A stretch of DNA of 64,000 nucleotides from Symsagittifera roscoffensis (GCF_963678635.1 NC_087066.1:19685996-19749995); one strand, 5' to 3'. Counted from the first letter of the stretch, positions 22,884 through 34,382 are shown. Notes: a model not told the origin generated them from the sequence alone. Made by a program: numbers and translations.

Positions 22884-24695
22884 TTAATCGTCTGGTAAAA
22901 AGCCGTGGGGGAAGATGTCGTGTATCATAACTGATGTTGTTAGTAATTTGGCTAGTATTCGAATGATGTTTTTAGTTTGGAGCAGTGGCCGAAGCAATTG
23001 AAGTGCTTTAATGGTTTTTAGTTCTTCGGTGCCTACTGCAAACTCGTAAGGTGTGTTTTGAATGAGGTTATAAATTTTGTGATTATATTTAGTATTGTGA
23101 ATGAATTCTAATATTGGTATTTCTATCGGCTGGATAAATTCAAGCGGGATAAGGAAGGGTCTGGATTCTTCGGCGTTAAAGGTCTTCGTGATGGGACAAA
23201 ATATATACATTTGTGTTACTGGGTCATAATTGCAGAGGATGCCGTGGAGGTTAGTATCTTTGATGCAATAAGTGAAATTAAGGAAAAATGGTGATGTGTA
23301 TTTTGAGTTAAGAAACTGAAAACGGTGATGTGGTTGTCTTGATGGGGTATGCAAATCAAAATGACTTTGTATGAAACAATAGTATGTATATGTGTGAGTT
23401 TGTTTAGTGCGTAACATAAAATCGTGGGAACAGTGCAAATCGCGTTCATGTGGTGCAAGAAAGTGGAAGGTTAGTGAAAATAAATGAAATTTGTCTTGGA
23501 AACTTTCGTAAGCTTGAATATCATTTAGTGCTTCAGAAACGATGTGATCATATTTTCTATCAAAAATATTAAGTGTGAATACGTATGACGTTTTGATGAA
23601 AAATTTTTCTGTTAGTTGTGGGTTAGCGAAGCGATCTTAATCTAAAAATTGGTCCTGATTAGTTCGGATGATATTATGGTCGTAATATTCTATTGTAAAT
23701 TCGTTAGCTCGGGGTGCAGTGAATGTTTTTAGTAATTTTTTATATCCTACGTAAGTAAATTGTCTAGGTGTTAGTGTTGCAGTGAGTCTAAACAACATGT
23801 TTTTGTTCTTTTCTACGTCGTCATGAGTATTAGTTAGTGGCAGGCAAAGGGGATTAGTAAAATGATAATAAGTAGTCCAATGAAGTGTAGGCATCAAAAC
23901 ATGTTCATCTACGAAGCTACGTGTGTCATTAGTGTCGTTAGGTGTATTTAATGTATATTGTGGAAATGAGGGTAAGGTGATTGCTAGAAAATCTTTCGTG
24001 TTGGTGTGTTTTGGGTGATCAATATATTCGCAGGCTGTTCCTGGTTTGGTCGGGAATGGATGATTCGGGAATTTTCTTTTAAAAGTGCGATAAGCTCGGT
24101 TAGTGCTACTAGGTGTTTCGGTGGATGTGGATGATTCTGCTAATGATGCAGTGTAAGCTGAGGAGGTTTTAGGAGTAGGTGGGTTCGAGGATTCTATTGT
24201 GGATGAAAGTTGATATATTGTGAGGGTGTTAGGGTGTATTAACTGTTACTGTAGGGTAATAAAATTATCGAGTTCCTGGGAAATTTTGGGGGTAGCTGGA
24301 GAAATACTATATGATCGGTCGGAATGAAGTGGAGAGTAGGCTGGGGTCATTTCCGAAGCATAAGAAGGAGTGGAAACGGATGGGAGTGAATTATTTGTTG
24401 GGATTGGTTGGAAAGGAGGTTTTGAAAAAACTGAGGAATTGGTCTGAAAATTATTGGATGGAGATGATTCGGAGTCTGCAAATTCGTCAGGGGTTTCTAC
24501 ATTAGGGTTATTAAGTTGTGAGGTGGAGTATAAAACTGAAATATCTGAGTTAGTATCAGAATTCGTGCTAGATGATATATTAATAATCGGAAAATCGGGT
24601 GGTGGGAAAGCAAAAAGTGGGATTATTGGGATTGGAGTTTGGAGGTTGACTGGGTGAAAATTTGAGCGGTGTAGGGATCCAAATTGTCGGCTCAT
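22884..24695 (-). pseudogene. Third ORF of the retroelement, uncharacterised, two in-frame stops
   Basis: From ATG at 24695 one frame runs about 604 codons to 22884, interrupted only by TAA at 24246 and at 23637. About the first 200 residues are Ser/Pro/Thr/Asn-rich and probably disordered. The remainder (from about 24000) looks globular, with many His, Phe, Tyr and Thr, and I recognise no family. I see no membrane segment and no catalytic motif of pol proteins. It lies between the envelope region and the polypurine tract, the usual place for accessory genes. That one frame is kept open over 1.8 kb argues for past coding function. Confidence 0.6.
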
Positions 24696-24879
24696 CGTGG
24701 GCTGAAAAAATGATTATTTTGAGACTGAAAAGTGGTGGTGTGGGGTTGTTCTATAATTTATTCGTATGTATTATCATTTTGTGAATGATGTGTCATTATA
24801 TGTTGGATGGGACTTTGTGGTATATTTGGTCTAGAATTTGGGTTATTTGTGAATGCTAGGTTTCGGAAATTACGTGGGA

Positions 24880-27004
24880 CTAATGATAATGGATGGTTTG
24901 TGGTAGGGGTGGCAACTGTGGTGCGGTAGGTGTTACTTCTATATTATTATGTTCTTCGTCGTAAGTATTCTGTCTTGTGGCTAGTTTCGTGTAATATTCT
25001 TTTATTTGTGCGTCTAGAAGTATTTTGTTTATTGATGATGAAAAAATTCCAAAAAATCCTGCAAACAGTATGCGTGCTACACTTGCTTGTCTGTTTACTT
25101 GTGTGTGTGTAGCGCATGTGTTATAGATTCCTTTTAAAAGTGAAAAAAGAAATCCTATAAAGTTAAGCATTGCGTATAAGATAGTTACTTTTTCTAAGAT
25201 GTAATAGGGCCATCCTAGAAAAACTAGAATTTCATTTTTTAGGGTGACAAAACTGAAAATATTTATGGGTGAAATATCTTGTGGTCTGTATGTTTCGCCG
25301 TTTAATTATATATAGTCTTTAACGTCTTTAAAATATCCGCTATAATCTTGTGTATAAACATCTGCAAATCCTGCGGTTCCGGCAAGTTTTCTTAAATTTT
25401 GGTCAAATGACTGTCTTTGTATAGTGTCCATTTGTGTTGATAATTCTTGAAATTGTTGTGTTCTAATGTGATGTTGAATATCTGATTTAGAATATATTCC
25501 AATATATATTGCAATAGCTCTGATGCTTTCGTGTGAAAATTTTTTGACTGGATGCATTAACGTAGGGTATGGAGTAAGGAGATAATATTTATATTTATCA
25601 GGATTCAACTGTACTACATTGTGGCTATTTTTTGATCCACATGGGACTGCGGTATCTCAAAAATATGTTCGTCTTGAGAGTGTGTCAGCAAAATGTACTT
25701 TATTTTTATAAAATATAGGGATTTTTAATAACAACGTTTATCTTCAGAAACATATAGTGGTGATACTTTTTTGATACAAGTATAAAACCATAAAATATTT
25801 CCTTTGTAGTCTAGAAAATTTGATCTATTTCCTGACAATAAGTATCCTGCGTAGGGTATTTTTAATACTGCTAGTGCGAGTGATTGTAGGATTTGTGTCC
25901 TTTCTAATTCGCATAATTGGTGAAGTGTTTCTAATTCGGAGAGTGACATTTCTTGAAAAATTCGACTAATTGTATAGTCTAACTTCATATCTAAGTGAAT
26001 ATCATAATGGATATTACCATGGAATGTTGTGCTACTTGAAATGTTGTGCATGTATCTTCGGGAAACCAAACAATTGTTGCTTGTGTCCGTGTTGTAGGGT
26101 CACAATAACCTTGATCGTTTTTGCAAGGTAATCTAGTTCCTTGATAGATCATTGTGTTATCTGATAAATCTCCTGTGAGTTGTACTTTTTCGAGTTGTAT
26201 TTTACAATCGAAAAACATTATTTCCTGATATCCTTTATTTTTATGTCTGCTTTGCAGTTTGAGGGGTTATTTATTCCAATGTGTGGTATCCAGTGTTTAT
26301 CATGTATGTCATAGGTTAATCTTCCGTGTACGCCGTTGTATGGGTATTTTTCGTCTAGTCTTATATGTCCTTGATATCTTTCAAGTTCTGCTTGATGTAC
26401 AGAATCGGCAAAGACTTGAAAATTTCCTATTTTTCTAACTGTGTTTTTATTTCTTGTGATGTTTGGTCTGAGTAGTTTGTTTTTACAATCATCGGGGTTT
26501 AGATGAGAAGTCGTTTTATATTACTTTGATAGAATGATTCGTTATCAAGTCGGTATATATTTCCGTTTGAAACTTGTGAACAATGTACTTTCTTTTCGGA
26601 AAATGTTGCTGTAAATTTATATCCTGTGACTGTTGTTGCTCGGGCTTTTGAATACAATGTTGCTATTACATTTGTAGTTTATATAGCTGGTGGTTTTGTT
26701 TCGCATTGTGATACTGGATTTTTAGTAAAAAAACATCTGTTCTACTAAAAATTGTTCGTATCATTTAAATAAACTTTGGATTATCGTACCTGTGAATATG
26801 GTCAATGATTTGGGAAAGTTGGAGATATATTTCAAATAGGTAGTAGAAAATTAACAAAATGTTGCAAAAAATAATTAAAATGATTATAAAAGCTTCAAAA
26901 GTATCAAATAGAAATATGAATAAAATTTTGAGTAGTATAAAAAAGTTTATGAAAATTTTGAAAATTGTATTTTTAAAGATTTTGACTGATCGAGAGAAAA
27001 TCAT
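24880..27004 (-). pseudogene. env: Envelope-like glycoprotein region, broken
   Basis: The order on the minus strand is as follows. A very hydrophobic segment of about 79 codons (27004-26765) comes first. Extracellular-type stretches with many Cys, Asn and Tyr follow in at least three frames (about 26730-26510, 26490-26220, 26218-25310). Then comes a frame with two hydrophobic spans, typical of a membrane anchor, and a Pro-rich tail (25250-24880). Frameshifts lie near 26500, 26218 and 26040, with stops near 26690, 25660 and 25306. The middle part has a CY...PI.Y pattern with surrounding Cys/Gly/Asn that recalls class III-type viral glycoproteins of negative-strand viruses. That resemblance is an impression, not an alignment. 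It would have been a membrane glycoprotein for particle transfer, and is clearly not intact. Confidence 0.6.
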
Positions 27005-27128
27005 TTAAAAAATGATTTCTTTGTCGAATTTTTTTTGTTGTTTGAGGCGAGATTCAAGTGTGGTCGAGTTATTTATTGATTTTTTGACAAGTGGGTTGAG
27101 TTTTGTGAAAAGATGTTGGGGGCTAATT

Positions 27129-30100
27129 TTATGGTGTTCGGGAGGTCTTCTTTGCTTTATTTTTAGTTCTGTGATAGTTTGATCTATTATATGAATTATT
27201 TCTTGATCGATTGTTCGGGTAATGCTGATTTCGATTGTTTGAATAACTTCTATTTCTATTATGTGAATAGCTTCTATTTCTTTTGTATGATGAGTGTCGT
27301 GATTGATTATTGGAATAGTGTCTATTCCTTGGGTTTGATTGGGAACTGGATCCAGAAACAAAATGTGTTTAATTGGAATTTGATCGTGAAAAGTTATTTA
27401 GGTTATTTTGGCTATTCGATCGATTATATCTATTTTGTGAAGAATTTCGTGTATTTCTTCGTTCTGGTGATCTTCCTCTATAACTTGAGTTTTATGGCGA
27501 GTGATTCCTTGTGTAATTGGTGTTGTTCGGAAGTGGTTTTCCTGAACTGTTATTACTATATATATTTTTGTCTGGTAGATTTTATTCTTTTTTCATGTAT
27601 TGATAGAACGATTTATTTGGTTCTTTATGCTTTTGAGGTTTATTCTGATTGTCTTGTTGTTTTTGTCTACATTCAGAAATACTGTGTCCATGTCGTCGGC
27701 AATAATTACACTATTTTTTGAAAGATGGTTTGCCTTTAAAGTTTTGATGTTTTTCATAGATATTTAGTATTTCAGTGATTTTTTCAATCAGGTCTGTATC
27801 TGATTCCTGTATGTTATTTATGTGTGTAGTGTTTGTTTCAATTCGATTAACATATTGTAGTTTTAGATTTTCTGTTTCTTCGAGTTTCATTGTGATTTCT
27901 GCTTGTTCTAATTTATCTACTAGTTTTCGAAAATCTAAGTCTGGTTCTCGAATTGAGGAAGGATGAGATGCTCTCTTTTTTATCGCTGGTTTCCTTAATT
28001 GAGGTGTTAAGGTCATCATTAAAATTTCTGTCATTTTTGTGTTTTTATAGTCATGTGTATTAAGTGAATATGCTTTGCGAACTAGTGTTTCGATACGTAC
28101 TGCTACTTGTTTGATTGTTTCATTTGGTAATCTGCGAATTTCATTACATAAAACTCTTTGGTGTTGTTTGTTTCTTTCAGAGTCAAACATTTTTGAAAAA
28201 TCTTGTGTGAATCTTTTCCAGTCTCATTTTATTTCTATAGGTAATACTGAAAACCATTTTTGAGCTGCGTCATCTAGGGTTGTTGTTTGTATTAGTGCTG
28301 TGCGTCTATGTATCCAATTTTGATGTAGTGGCGTAGTATTTGGTTCAGGTCCTATATTTAAAAAAAAATTTGCTGTTACTGCATTTAGATAATCTTCTAC
28401 AGAATATTCAGGGTCTGTTCCTGTGAATACCATCAGTGGTTTTTGGATTTTATTGATGATCCACCCATGAGGTATGGATTCATTGTCATCTGGAGTGATT
28501 CTGCGGCATTTGGTATTTGTGAAAAATTTGAAAGTTTATTTTTTGTTATTTCGTGTTGTTGAAGGTAATATGGAAGCAGTATTTCATTTTGCATTTGAGT
28601 TGGTTGATAAGAATGCATTGACATTGGATTTTGTGGTTGTATTGGTTGAAAAGATTGTGTGTTAAATGGGTTTTGTATATGAATTTGTTGTGGATTTTGT
28701 ATATCTGTTGGATTTTGTGGGTAAATTTTTATATTTCGAGATGGTTGAGATTGTCGCGGTCTCTGTGTGCGATATTCTTTAGCATATGGTGCAAAAATGT
28801 CTGGTTGGTGATAATCATCTTCATCGGATGATAAATAGTTTGTATTAAACGGTGTATGTTGGTTATTTTTATTTTGTTGAAAGAATGGGTAATTTTCAGT
28901 ATAATCCTGTGTAGGTTGTGGATTATCTGGAAAATTTACTGAATTGGTCGATGTTTTCGGGAGATTCTAATAATGGGAACATACGTGATTTAACTTTTGT
29001 GTGTTTTTTCGTGGAGGTTGGTTTGTTCTTGGTTTGTGAGCATAATTATAATTGTGTTCTGCAAAGGTATTTCTTGTGAATGGTTTTCGGGTTTTTGACG
29101 GTATTGTCAATGATCTATACGTTTGATAATCCATATGTGAATATTTTGGAGCAACCCAAGGTTTAACGGTTGATTGTAAGGTTACCTGTGTTAGTGACGT
29201 ATTTGTATTTCTTGGTGTTGTCAAATTAGGGTGTATTGGTGAAATACTTTGTTGTGTAGTTGTTTCATTTATGAAGTGTGATGGTGTTTGAATATCTTGT
29301 TGTGTAAGATTTCTAGTTCCATTAAGGTTTTCGTTACGTATGACGGTCGAACTTAAACTGTTATATCGTGTATCAGGTAAAAATGTATTATAGTTCAATG
29401 GTGTTGCATCAATGGTTAATGGTATTACTTTTACATAATCTCTATGATAAGATATTGTACTTATTGCTTGACTTGAGATAGCTTGTGGGATATTTAGAAA
29501 TGTAGGATGAGACCATTCAGGGTCCCAAACGCAGTCTGATTGTTCTGAGAGAGCAGTGTCGTCATTTGTATTTTGAGGTCTGAAATTTTTCCTGGCTTGT
29601 GAAATTAAATCTAAATTGTGGGTGAAATAATTTATTATAAACCATGCTAAAATCTTTTGCAAGTCATGTTTAGTGTGTTGTGAAACATCATCTTTTGTGA
29701 AATTTTCTTTAATTATATGTAGAAATGTTGAAAATATTGTGATTTCATTTCTTACTTTTGTATGTCTGGATGTTTCAGTTGGTGATATACTTTGAAATTC
29801 TGTTTTTTCTAATATAGATATTAAACTATATATTATTGCAAAAACTTTGTTAGTGAAGATGGAGTTTGCTCTTTGTGAATTATGATATTGTATGCTTTTG
29901 ATATTCTCTATGAATACTTTTGAAAATTCTAATTCAATATCGTCTGCTTGAATTACATATTTGCGATGGGCTGTATTTGGTGTGCTAAATTCTATGGTGT
30001 AGATTCCATATTGTTGTGTTAGGTTTCATATGTCTTTCAAATAATGTTCAATAGTTTGTCTTTTGATTTTTACATCTGGGAATTCTGCTTTGCATAGACT

Positions 30101-30232
30101 GATTCCTGGTTCAAACAAATTTACGAGTAAGTTCTTGCAAAAATCGTGTTGTCGTTGATCATCGAGTGAATCTATAAGAAAGGGATAAACTGCTTCGTCG
30201 TCTGGACTATCGTCACTTTGAGTGGGGCTCAT
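27129..30232 (-). pseudogene. gag: gag region, interrupted by stops and a frameshift
   Basis: ATG at 30232 opens a frame of about 1,030 codons, interrupted by isolated stops near 30026, 28967, 28224, 27711, 27590, 27492 and 27355 and by one frameshift near 28433. The segment at about 28430-27900 has the look of a Ty3/gypsy capsid C-terminal domain: AAQKWFSVLP, then W-F-F, then NKQHQRVLCNEIRR-type helices. A CCHC zinc knuckle follows (27710-27669), then an Arg/Asn/Ser-rich tail (about 27490-27130). The zone at about 29.6-28.4 kb is Gln/Asn/Pro-rich and probably disordered. Gag would coat the element RNA. The frame at 27361-27005 overlapping the tail is a shadow. As it stands the gene cannot make a full product unless stops are read through. 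Confidence 0.75.
27669..27710 (-). other. CCHC zinc knuckle of Gag
   Basis: Minus-strand residues CNYCRRHGHSISEC fit C-x2-C-x4-H-x4-C (with GH), the nucleocapsid RNA-binding knuckle. A TAG at 27713-27711 directly precedes the first cysteine codon. Confidence 0.88.
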
Positions 30233-30239
30233 TTTTTCG

Positions 30240-31920
30240 TTTGATGACTGTTAATATATAACTATCGATGTGTCTAATTGGTTGATTCCAATTATACAAG
30301 TGTACTGGGTTGTGTTTGTTTTGCTTTTTTATTCTTCTTTTTCCTCTTTTTGATGAATTTGAAGTTGTTTCTGAGTCGGAAAAATACAATTGATCATGGA
30401 TGGGACAATTTTTATCTATTGATTCTTTTAATTTATAGAGTTCATCTAAACTGCTGGCTTCTGATTCAGAAAATGCGTTTCTATTTTTTGAAAATCTTTT
30501 TTGTGTGATTTGTCTTTGTTTCTTTATAATTTTCCTTTTTATTGTTTGTCGTTTTGTTTTAATTTATCCAACTGTTTGTGTATGAGGTGTGATTACAAGA
30601 TCGTATTTTTTGTTATCTATTTCACAGTTGTGTAAAACGATTTTTTGTTTATTTCCTAAGTTTTTGAATGACATAAGGTTTAGGATGAGGGATGCAAGAA
30701 GTTGTTATTTATTTCTATTTCCTTAGACTGTTAGTCCTTACAATTTTTTGATTAGCTTAACCTGGCTTAACCTGGGTCTTTTTGTTCAGGGTTGTAGAGA
30801 AAAGTATATCGATTCCAAAGAATGATTTTTTAATGTCTCGTGGCTAGTCTAAGCTAAGGTGTTAACTTACTTAATCTTACTTAGGGGTAGTGATTGTGTT
30901 CAAGGGTTGGAGAATAGTAAATCGATCCACAAGGTTCAGGTATAATTAGAACGCAAGTAGTTCGTTAGATACTATTTTAAACTTACTAAGTCTAAGATCT
31001 ATCCTGGGCCTGGTAAGAGGAGGGTTCAAGTGAAGGATGAATAACCGAAGTTCTTCACTGTTTATCTTAATTTGAATGGTTAATTTTATTGAAAAATTTC
31101 TATTAGTCCTGGGTCTTTTGGAAAGGTTGGATAGTGAATCGACGTTTGAGGTCGTTAGACACTTGCTAAGTGGGTGGGGGAGAACAAAATTGTTCTTTTT
31201 GATCCAGCGATCGGCCTTGATGAACAGATTTTAAATTTAGTGAAATAGAAAATTTATTAAGATCCAAGGATAAGCTTTGATGATCTGATTTTTAAAATTA
31301 AGTGAATTTAAGTTTAAAATGGTTTAAATTTATTTAAGAAAAAGATTTAGTTCTTCAATGATATTAGTGAGCTTATGATTGCTGTAATGTTTAGGTGATG
31401 AAGCTGGGACAACGGATGATTTATGATTACTAACGATTTATTGTCATGCTACCAATTTTTATTTTCTTTTTCAATAAATATTTTCAAATATGTTTTATAT
31501 AATACTGCAGAAATTAAGAAAACAATCTGAGATCTTTTTATCAATCGTTATTGTACATTAATAATTTTTGTTTAGCGCCTGAAATGATCATGAAGATTTA
31601 CTTCAAAATTTTTTATGTTTGCAAATGAAAATCTAAATTCATTGCTAATAAGATTCTGAATACAAAAGTTTGTGTTGGCTTTTGCCGTACAACCATAAAA
31701 TTAAATGGTAAGTTTCTATTTAGTCGTATATCGTCTCTTGTCCGAGGTCTTCTTCCAATTCCGGGTAGTTCTAGTATCGTTCGGAATATCGGCTCTGATC
31801 TATTGAGTCGTAGAGACATTTCAAGTAAAATTATTATCGTGTAACATTTTGAAAATATTTTGTCTAAATTCTAATCTATATTTGGTTAGTTCTAAGCTAT
31901 TAAGGTCAGGTCTTATTCGA
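30240..31920 (-). other. Long untranslated leader of the retroelement
   Basis: About 1.7 kb between primer binding site and the Gag start, with no supported ORF. It holds a degenerate repeated module: GGTTG-AGA-AGTA-ATCGAT-like cores at about 30789, 30904 and 31124, with CCTGGGTCTTTT preceding two of them. There is also a pair of GATCCA-CGATc-GCcTTGATGA-type boxes at 31200 and 31260. Confidence 0.6.
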
Positions 31921-31937
31921 GACTTATGGTCGCACCA
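31921..31937 (-). promoter_or_regulatory. Primer binding site
   Basis: Two bases after the end of the 5' LTR, the minus strand reads TGGTGCGACCATAAGTC. TGG is the complement of a tRNA 3' CCA end, so a tRNA ending in TCGCACCA would prime here. The tRNA identity is not determined. Confidence 0.75.
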
Positions 31938-31939
31938 GA

Positions 31940-32342
31940 TGAGTTAGGACCGATGTGGTTAACTCATAGAGTAATTTTGGATAGGGTACACCGTCTGCTC
32001 GTCACGCTATCTTATTTTCGGCCGGATAGATTCGTGCAACTTCTTAGTCTAATACCGATCCTAATCCTACTCTTATACTTACTAGTCTCAGGGTGTTTAA
32101 CTAGTCTCTGATAGGCTCAATAGATCTAGGGTATACTGGTTTATTGCGGCTGCTGAAGTTCTCTTGGAGAGGCAACTAATTTCTAAGTTAAATTCAAATC
32201 TCTCTGGTGCTGAAATTACAAGTAATTTCAGCACTTACAAATAAGTGGGTCGTTAGTTAGATGGATTATGATTGGTTAATATTAAAAATTTTACAGTGGT
32301 AAAATACGCAATTTATCCAATTATAAAATGTAGTTTAGATCA
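31940..32342 (-). repeat. 5' LTR of the retroelement
   Basis: Read on the minus strand it begins TGATCTAAAC and ends CCTAACTCA, the TG...CA form. It contains an internal palindrome, TGCTGAAATTAC-AAG-TAATTTCAGCA, at about 32209-32235. It matches 20852-21254 with about a dozen differences. Confidence 0.93.
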
Positions 32343-32419
32343 GGTTACATATATCAGAGAGACGCTTTAATTATTCTATTTGCCTCTTCAGGCCAATTTT
32401 AAAGTCTTATGATTGAAAA

Positions 32420-32822
32420 ATTGACAAAATAAATGGAAAAAAAAGAAGAAAAATCGTATCATGTTTTTTCTGCAATTCATCTCCCCCACAAGCTAATCTG
32501 AACTACAAGAGGAGGAGGTTTTTGTAACAAAGACAAAATGAAATGCCTCAATTCAATTTGTAACCCATTAATCTGTCCCTTTACGCGTGCTACAAGAACG
32601 AAAAACATTGCGCGGTAATTATACCAAACTTGCCAAACTAGCAACTTTCAAACCCCCGTAAGTTTACAAAAAATGGTCACAAATTTTTTTGAATTTGTGC
32701 TCAGGCCAACAATATCTTAAGATGGTAAGAAATTCCTCCGATAACACTCTGTTAACAGTTTAAAAAATGACTGAATAAAAAAACCAACCCAGGCTTGCCC
32801 TTTTTCTTTGAAAGTCGGAACA
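32420..32822 (-). mobile_element. Family A element, diverged copy 4
   Basis: The interior blocks TTTACGCGTG...GCGCGGTAATTAT, CAAACCCCCGTAAGTTTACA and the AAAGTCGGAACAA end follow the family A order. The GATACGAGCAGTC end is missing. It lies immediately beyond the 5' LTR. Confidence 0.6.
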
Positions 32823-33164
32823 ATAACCCTATCTATGTGAAAACCCTATAGCATTCGAAAAAGTTTGTGATCCTTGATGGGACATGCGATACAATTGAAC
32901 AAAAGATTCAACAGATTTACATAATATAACAAAATGAAAAAGATCGAAGAGTGCTAACAATGTTGAAGTAGCTTTCCCAGTCTAAGTATAGGGGGAGTCA
33001 GCAAACCAACGAGTGCCAGCGAGCCAGAGGAAGCAGTAAACCAGGATTTTCTGAAACTAAATCCTGAATCTGGTTGAAAAAGTATCGGGACAGGCAGAAA
33101 AACTGAACGTTTGAACGGAGAGTCCACCACATTTCATAACAGTTCATACGAATACATCAAGTTT

Positions 33165-33662
33165 TTGTTCCGACTTTCGATACGAAAGTAACGAAATATT
33201 TGTGCTCGGGGTGGGTTTTTTTTTCTTCAGACAAATTTCGACTTTTTAACTAGCCATTTTTGACAGAATTTTTTTACATCATTCGAAAAGTATTGTTGTC
33301 CTGAGCTCAAATTTGAAAAGATATTTCACCTGTGATCATTTTTCGTAAAGTTACGGGGGTTTAAAGATTGCCATTTTGGCCAATTTGGGACAATTAACTC
33401 GCGATATATTTCGCGCTATTAGAAATCGTTCCAAATTGGTTAAAAGAAGCTTATGTGCCATAATTGGTTTGTTACAAGGAGCGAAATCTATCCTTTTGTA
33501 CTTTGTATGGCGTGTGGGGGGATGATTTTCATAAAAAATTTCAAATTTAAGAAATTTTTTTTTGATTTTGTTTTATTTCATTGAATTTTTGAATGTTATT
33601 ACTGCTCCATAAACCTTAAAAGGCAGTCGGAACATTCAGGGCTTTGCCCTGATACGAGCAGT
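33165..33662 (+). mobile_element. Family A non-autonomous element, copy 5
   Basis: Near-complete: TTGTTCCGACTTTCGATACG at the left; CAGTCGGAACATTCAGGGCT, the hairpin and GATACGAGCAGTC at the right. Same interior as 6640-7175, reversed in orientation. Confidence 0.85.
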
Positions 33663-34380
33663 CTTGTTTTATTTGAGATCTTAAGTTTTCCATATGGAAA
33701 AATTTGCTGATATATGAATCACTGGCTGGCTATAATCTAATCAAATTATCGCAACATTTCAATTTTGCAAAATTAAAATTCCTTCATCACTTCTGCACAT
33801 CAAGACATCATTTTTCTTTTAGTTAGTATGCATACAATTGAAAACTTTGAACTAAATGACATTTACTTGAAATTGCTTGTCTTCTGGTCTCCAGATTGTC
33901 TAAAAAATTAGTTGCGAGTAGTGTTTTTTTAAATATAATGGGTTTTTGCGTTTTTGAGCTATTCGTTTTTGGAAATTAACATCTCTAGTTCAATTCTCTA
34001 AGTTTGGAATCCTTTAAGGCCAAAGATAAGATTCAGAACCTCAAAATGTTTGATAGAATTAATCTTTAATCTTTTCATCATAATCACAACTACTTTTTAT
34101 CAGTGGCAAATCCCTTCCTTGTCAACTGGATGCTAAGTTCTCTGGAAAACCAAACATAATTCATTATGTGTGGATTTATTGCAACAGTAATAGCTAAAAT
34201 TAGCCAACGAGTACCCCAATGTACTAAAATGGAACCCATACTCCTTTAACATTGCAGCCAAGGACTTCAATCTTGATGCAGTAACTAAATCAGAGATTTT
34301 AAAAAAATCAATTTTGTAACAAACACAAATGAAAACATTACGTCTACTGTCATGAAAAATATCAAAATTGGTGCAAACTG
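33663..34380. other. Gene-free stretch
   Basis: AT-rich, no supported feature. The minus-strand frame at 34133-34474 ends inside a hairpin and has no recognisable product. Confidence 0.4.
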
Positions 34381-34382
34381 GG

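Larger units (their letters stand above)
20852..32342 (-). mobile_element. Env-bearing LTR retroelement lacking pol
   Basis: Two direct 403-bp repeats bound 11.5 kb. On the minus strand the order is 5' LTR, primer binding site, 1.7-kb leader, Gag region, envelope-like region, a third ORF, 1.6-kb tail, polypurine tract, 3' LTR. I see no protease, reverse transcriptase, RNase H or integrase motif between Gag and envelope, where a Ty3/gypsy-type element would have about 3 kb of pol. By eye the LTRs differ at about a dozen positions, so the insertion is not ancient, yet the frames carry several stops and shifts. No target duplication is evident: the flanks CTATA and GGTTA differ. It is plausibly a trans-mobilised derivative. 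Ty3/gypsy-like elements with env (Tor) are known in larvaceans; kinship to them is inference. Confidence 0.85.

Noticed and set aside
27005-27361. 118-codon minus-strand ORF as a separate gene
   Set aside because: It overlaps the Arg/Asn/Ser Gag tail in another frame and is low-complexity; the tail frame continues from the zinc knuckle.
27179-27721. 180-codon plus-strand ORF inside the retroelement
   Set aside because: It is antisense to the Gag knuckle and tail; its Phe/Tyr/Val-rich composition mirrors the A/C-rich coding strand.
20852-32342. Argument that all stops in the element result from C-to-T change, hence cytidine-deaminase editing
   Set aside because: Every TAA, TAG or TGA can be derived from CAA, CAG or CGA by C-to-T, so without an intact relative the pattern carries no information.
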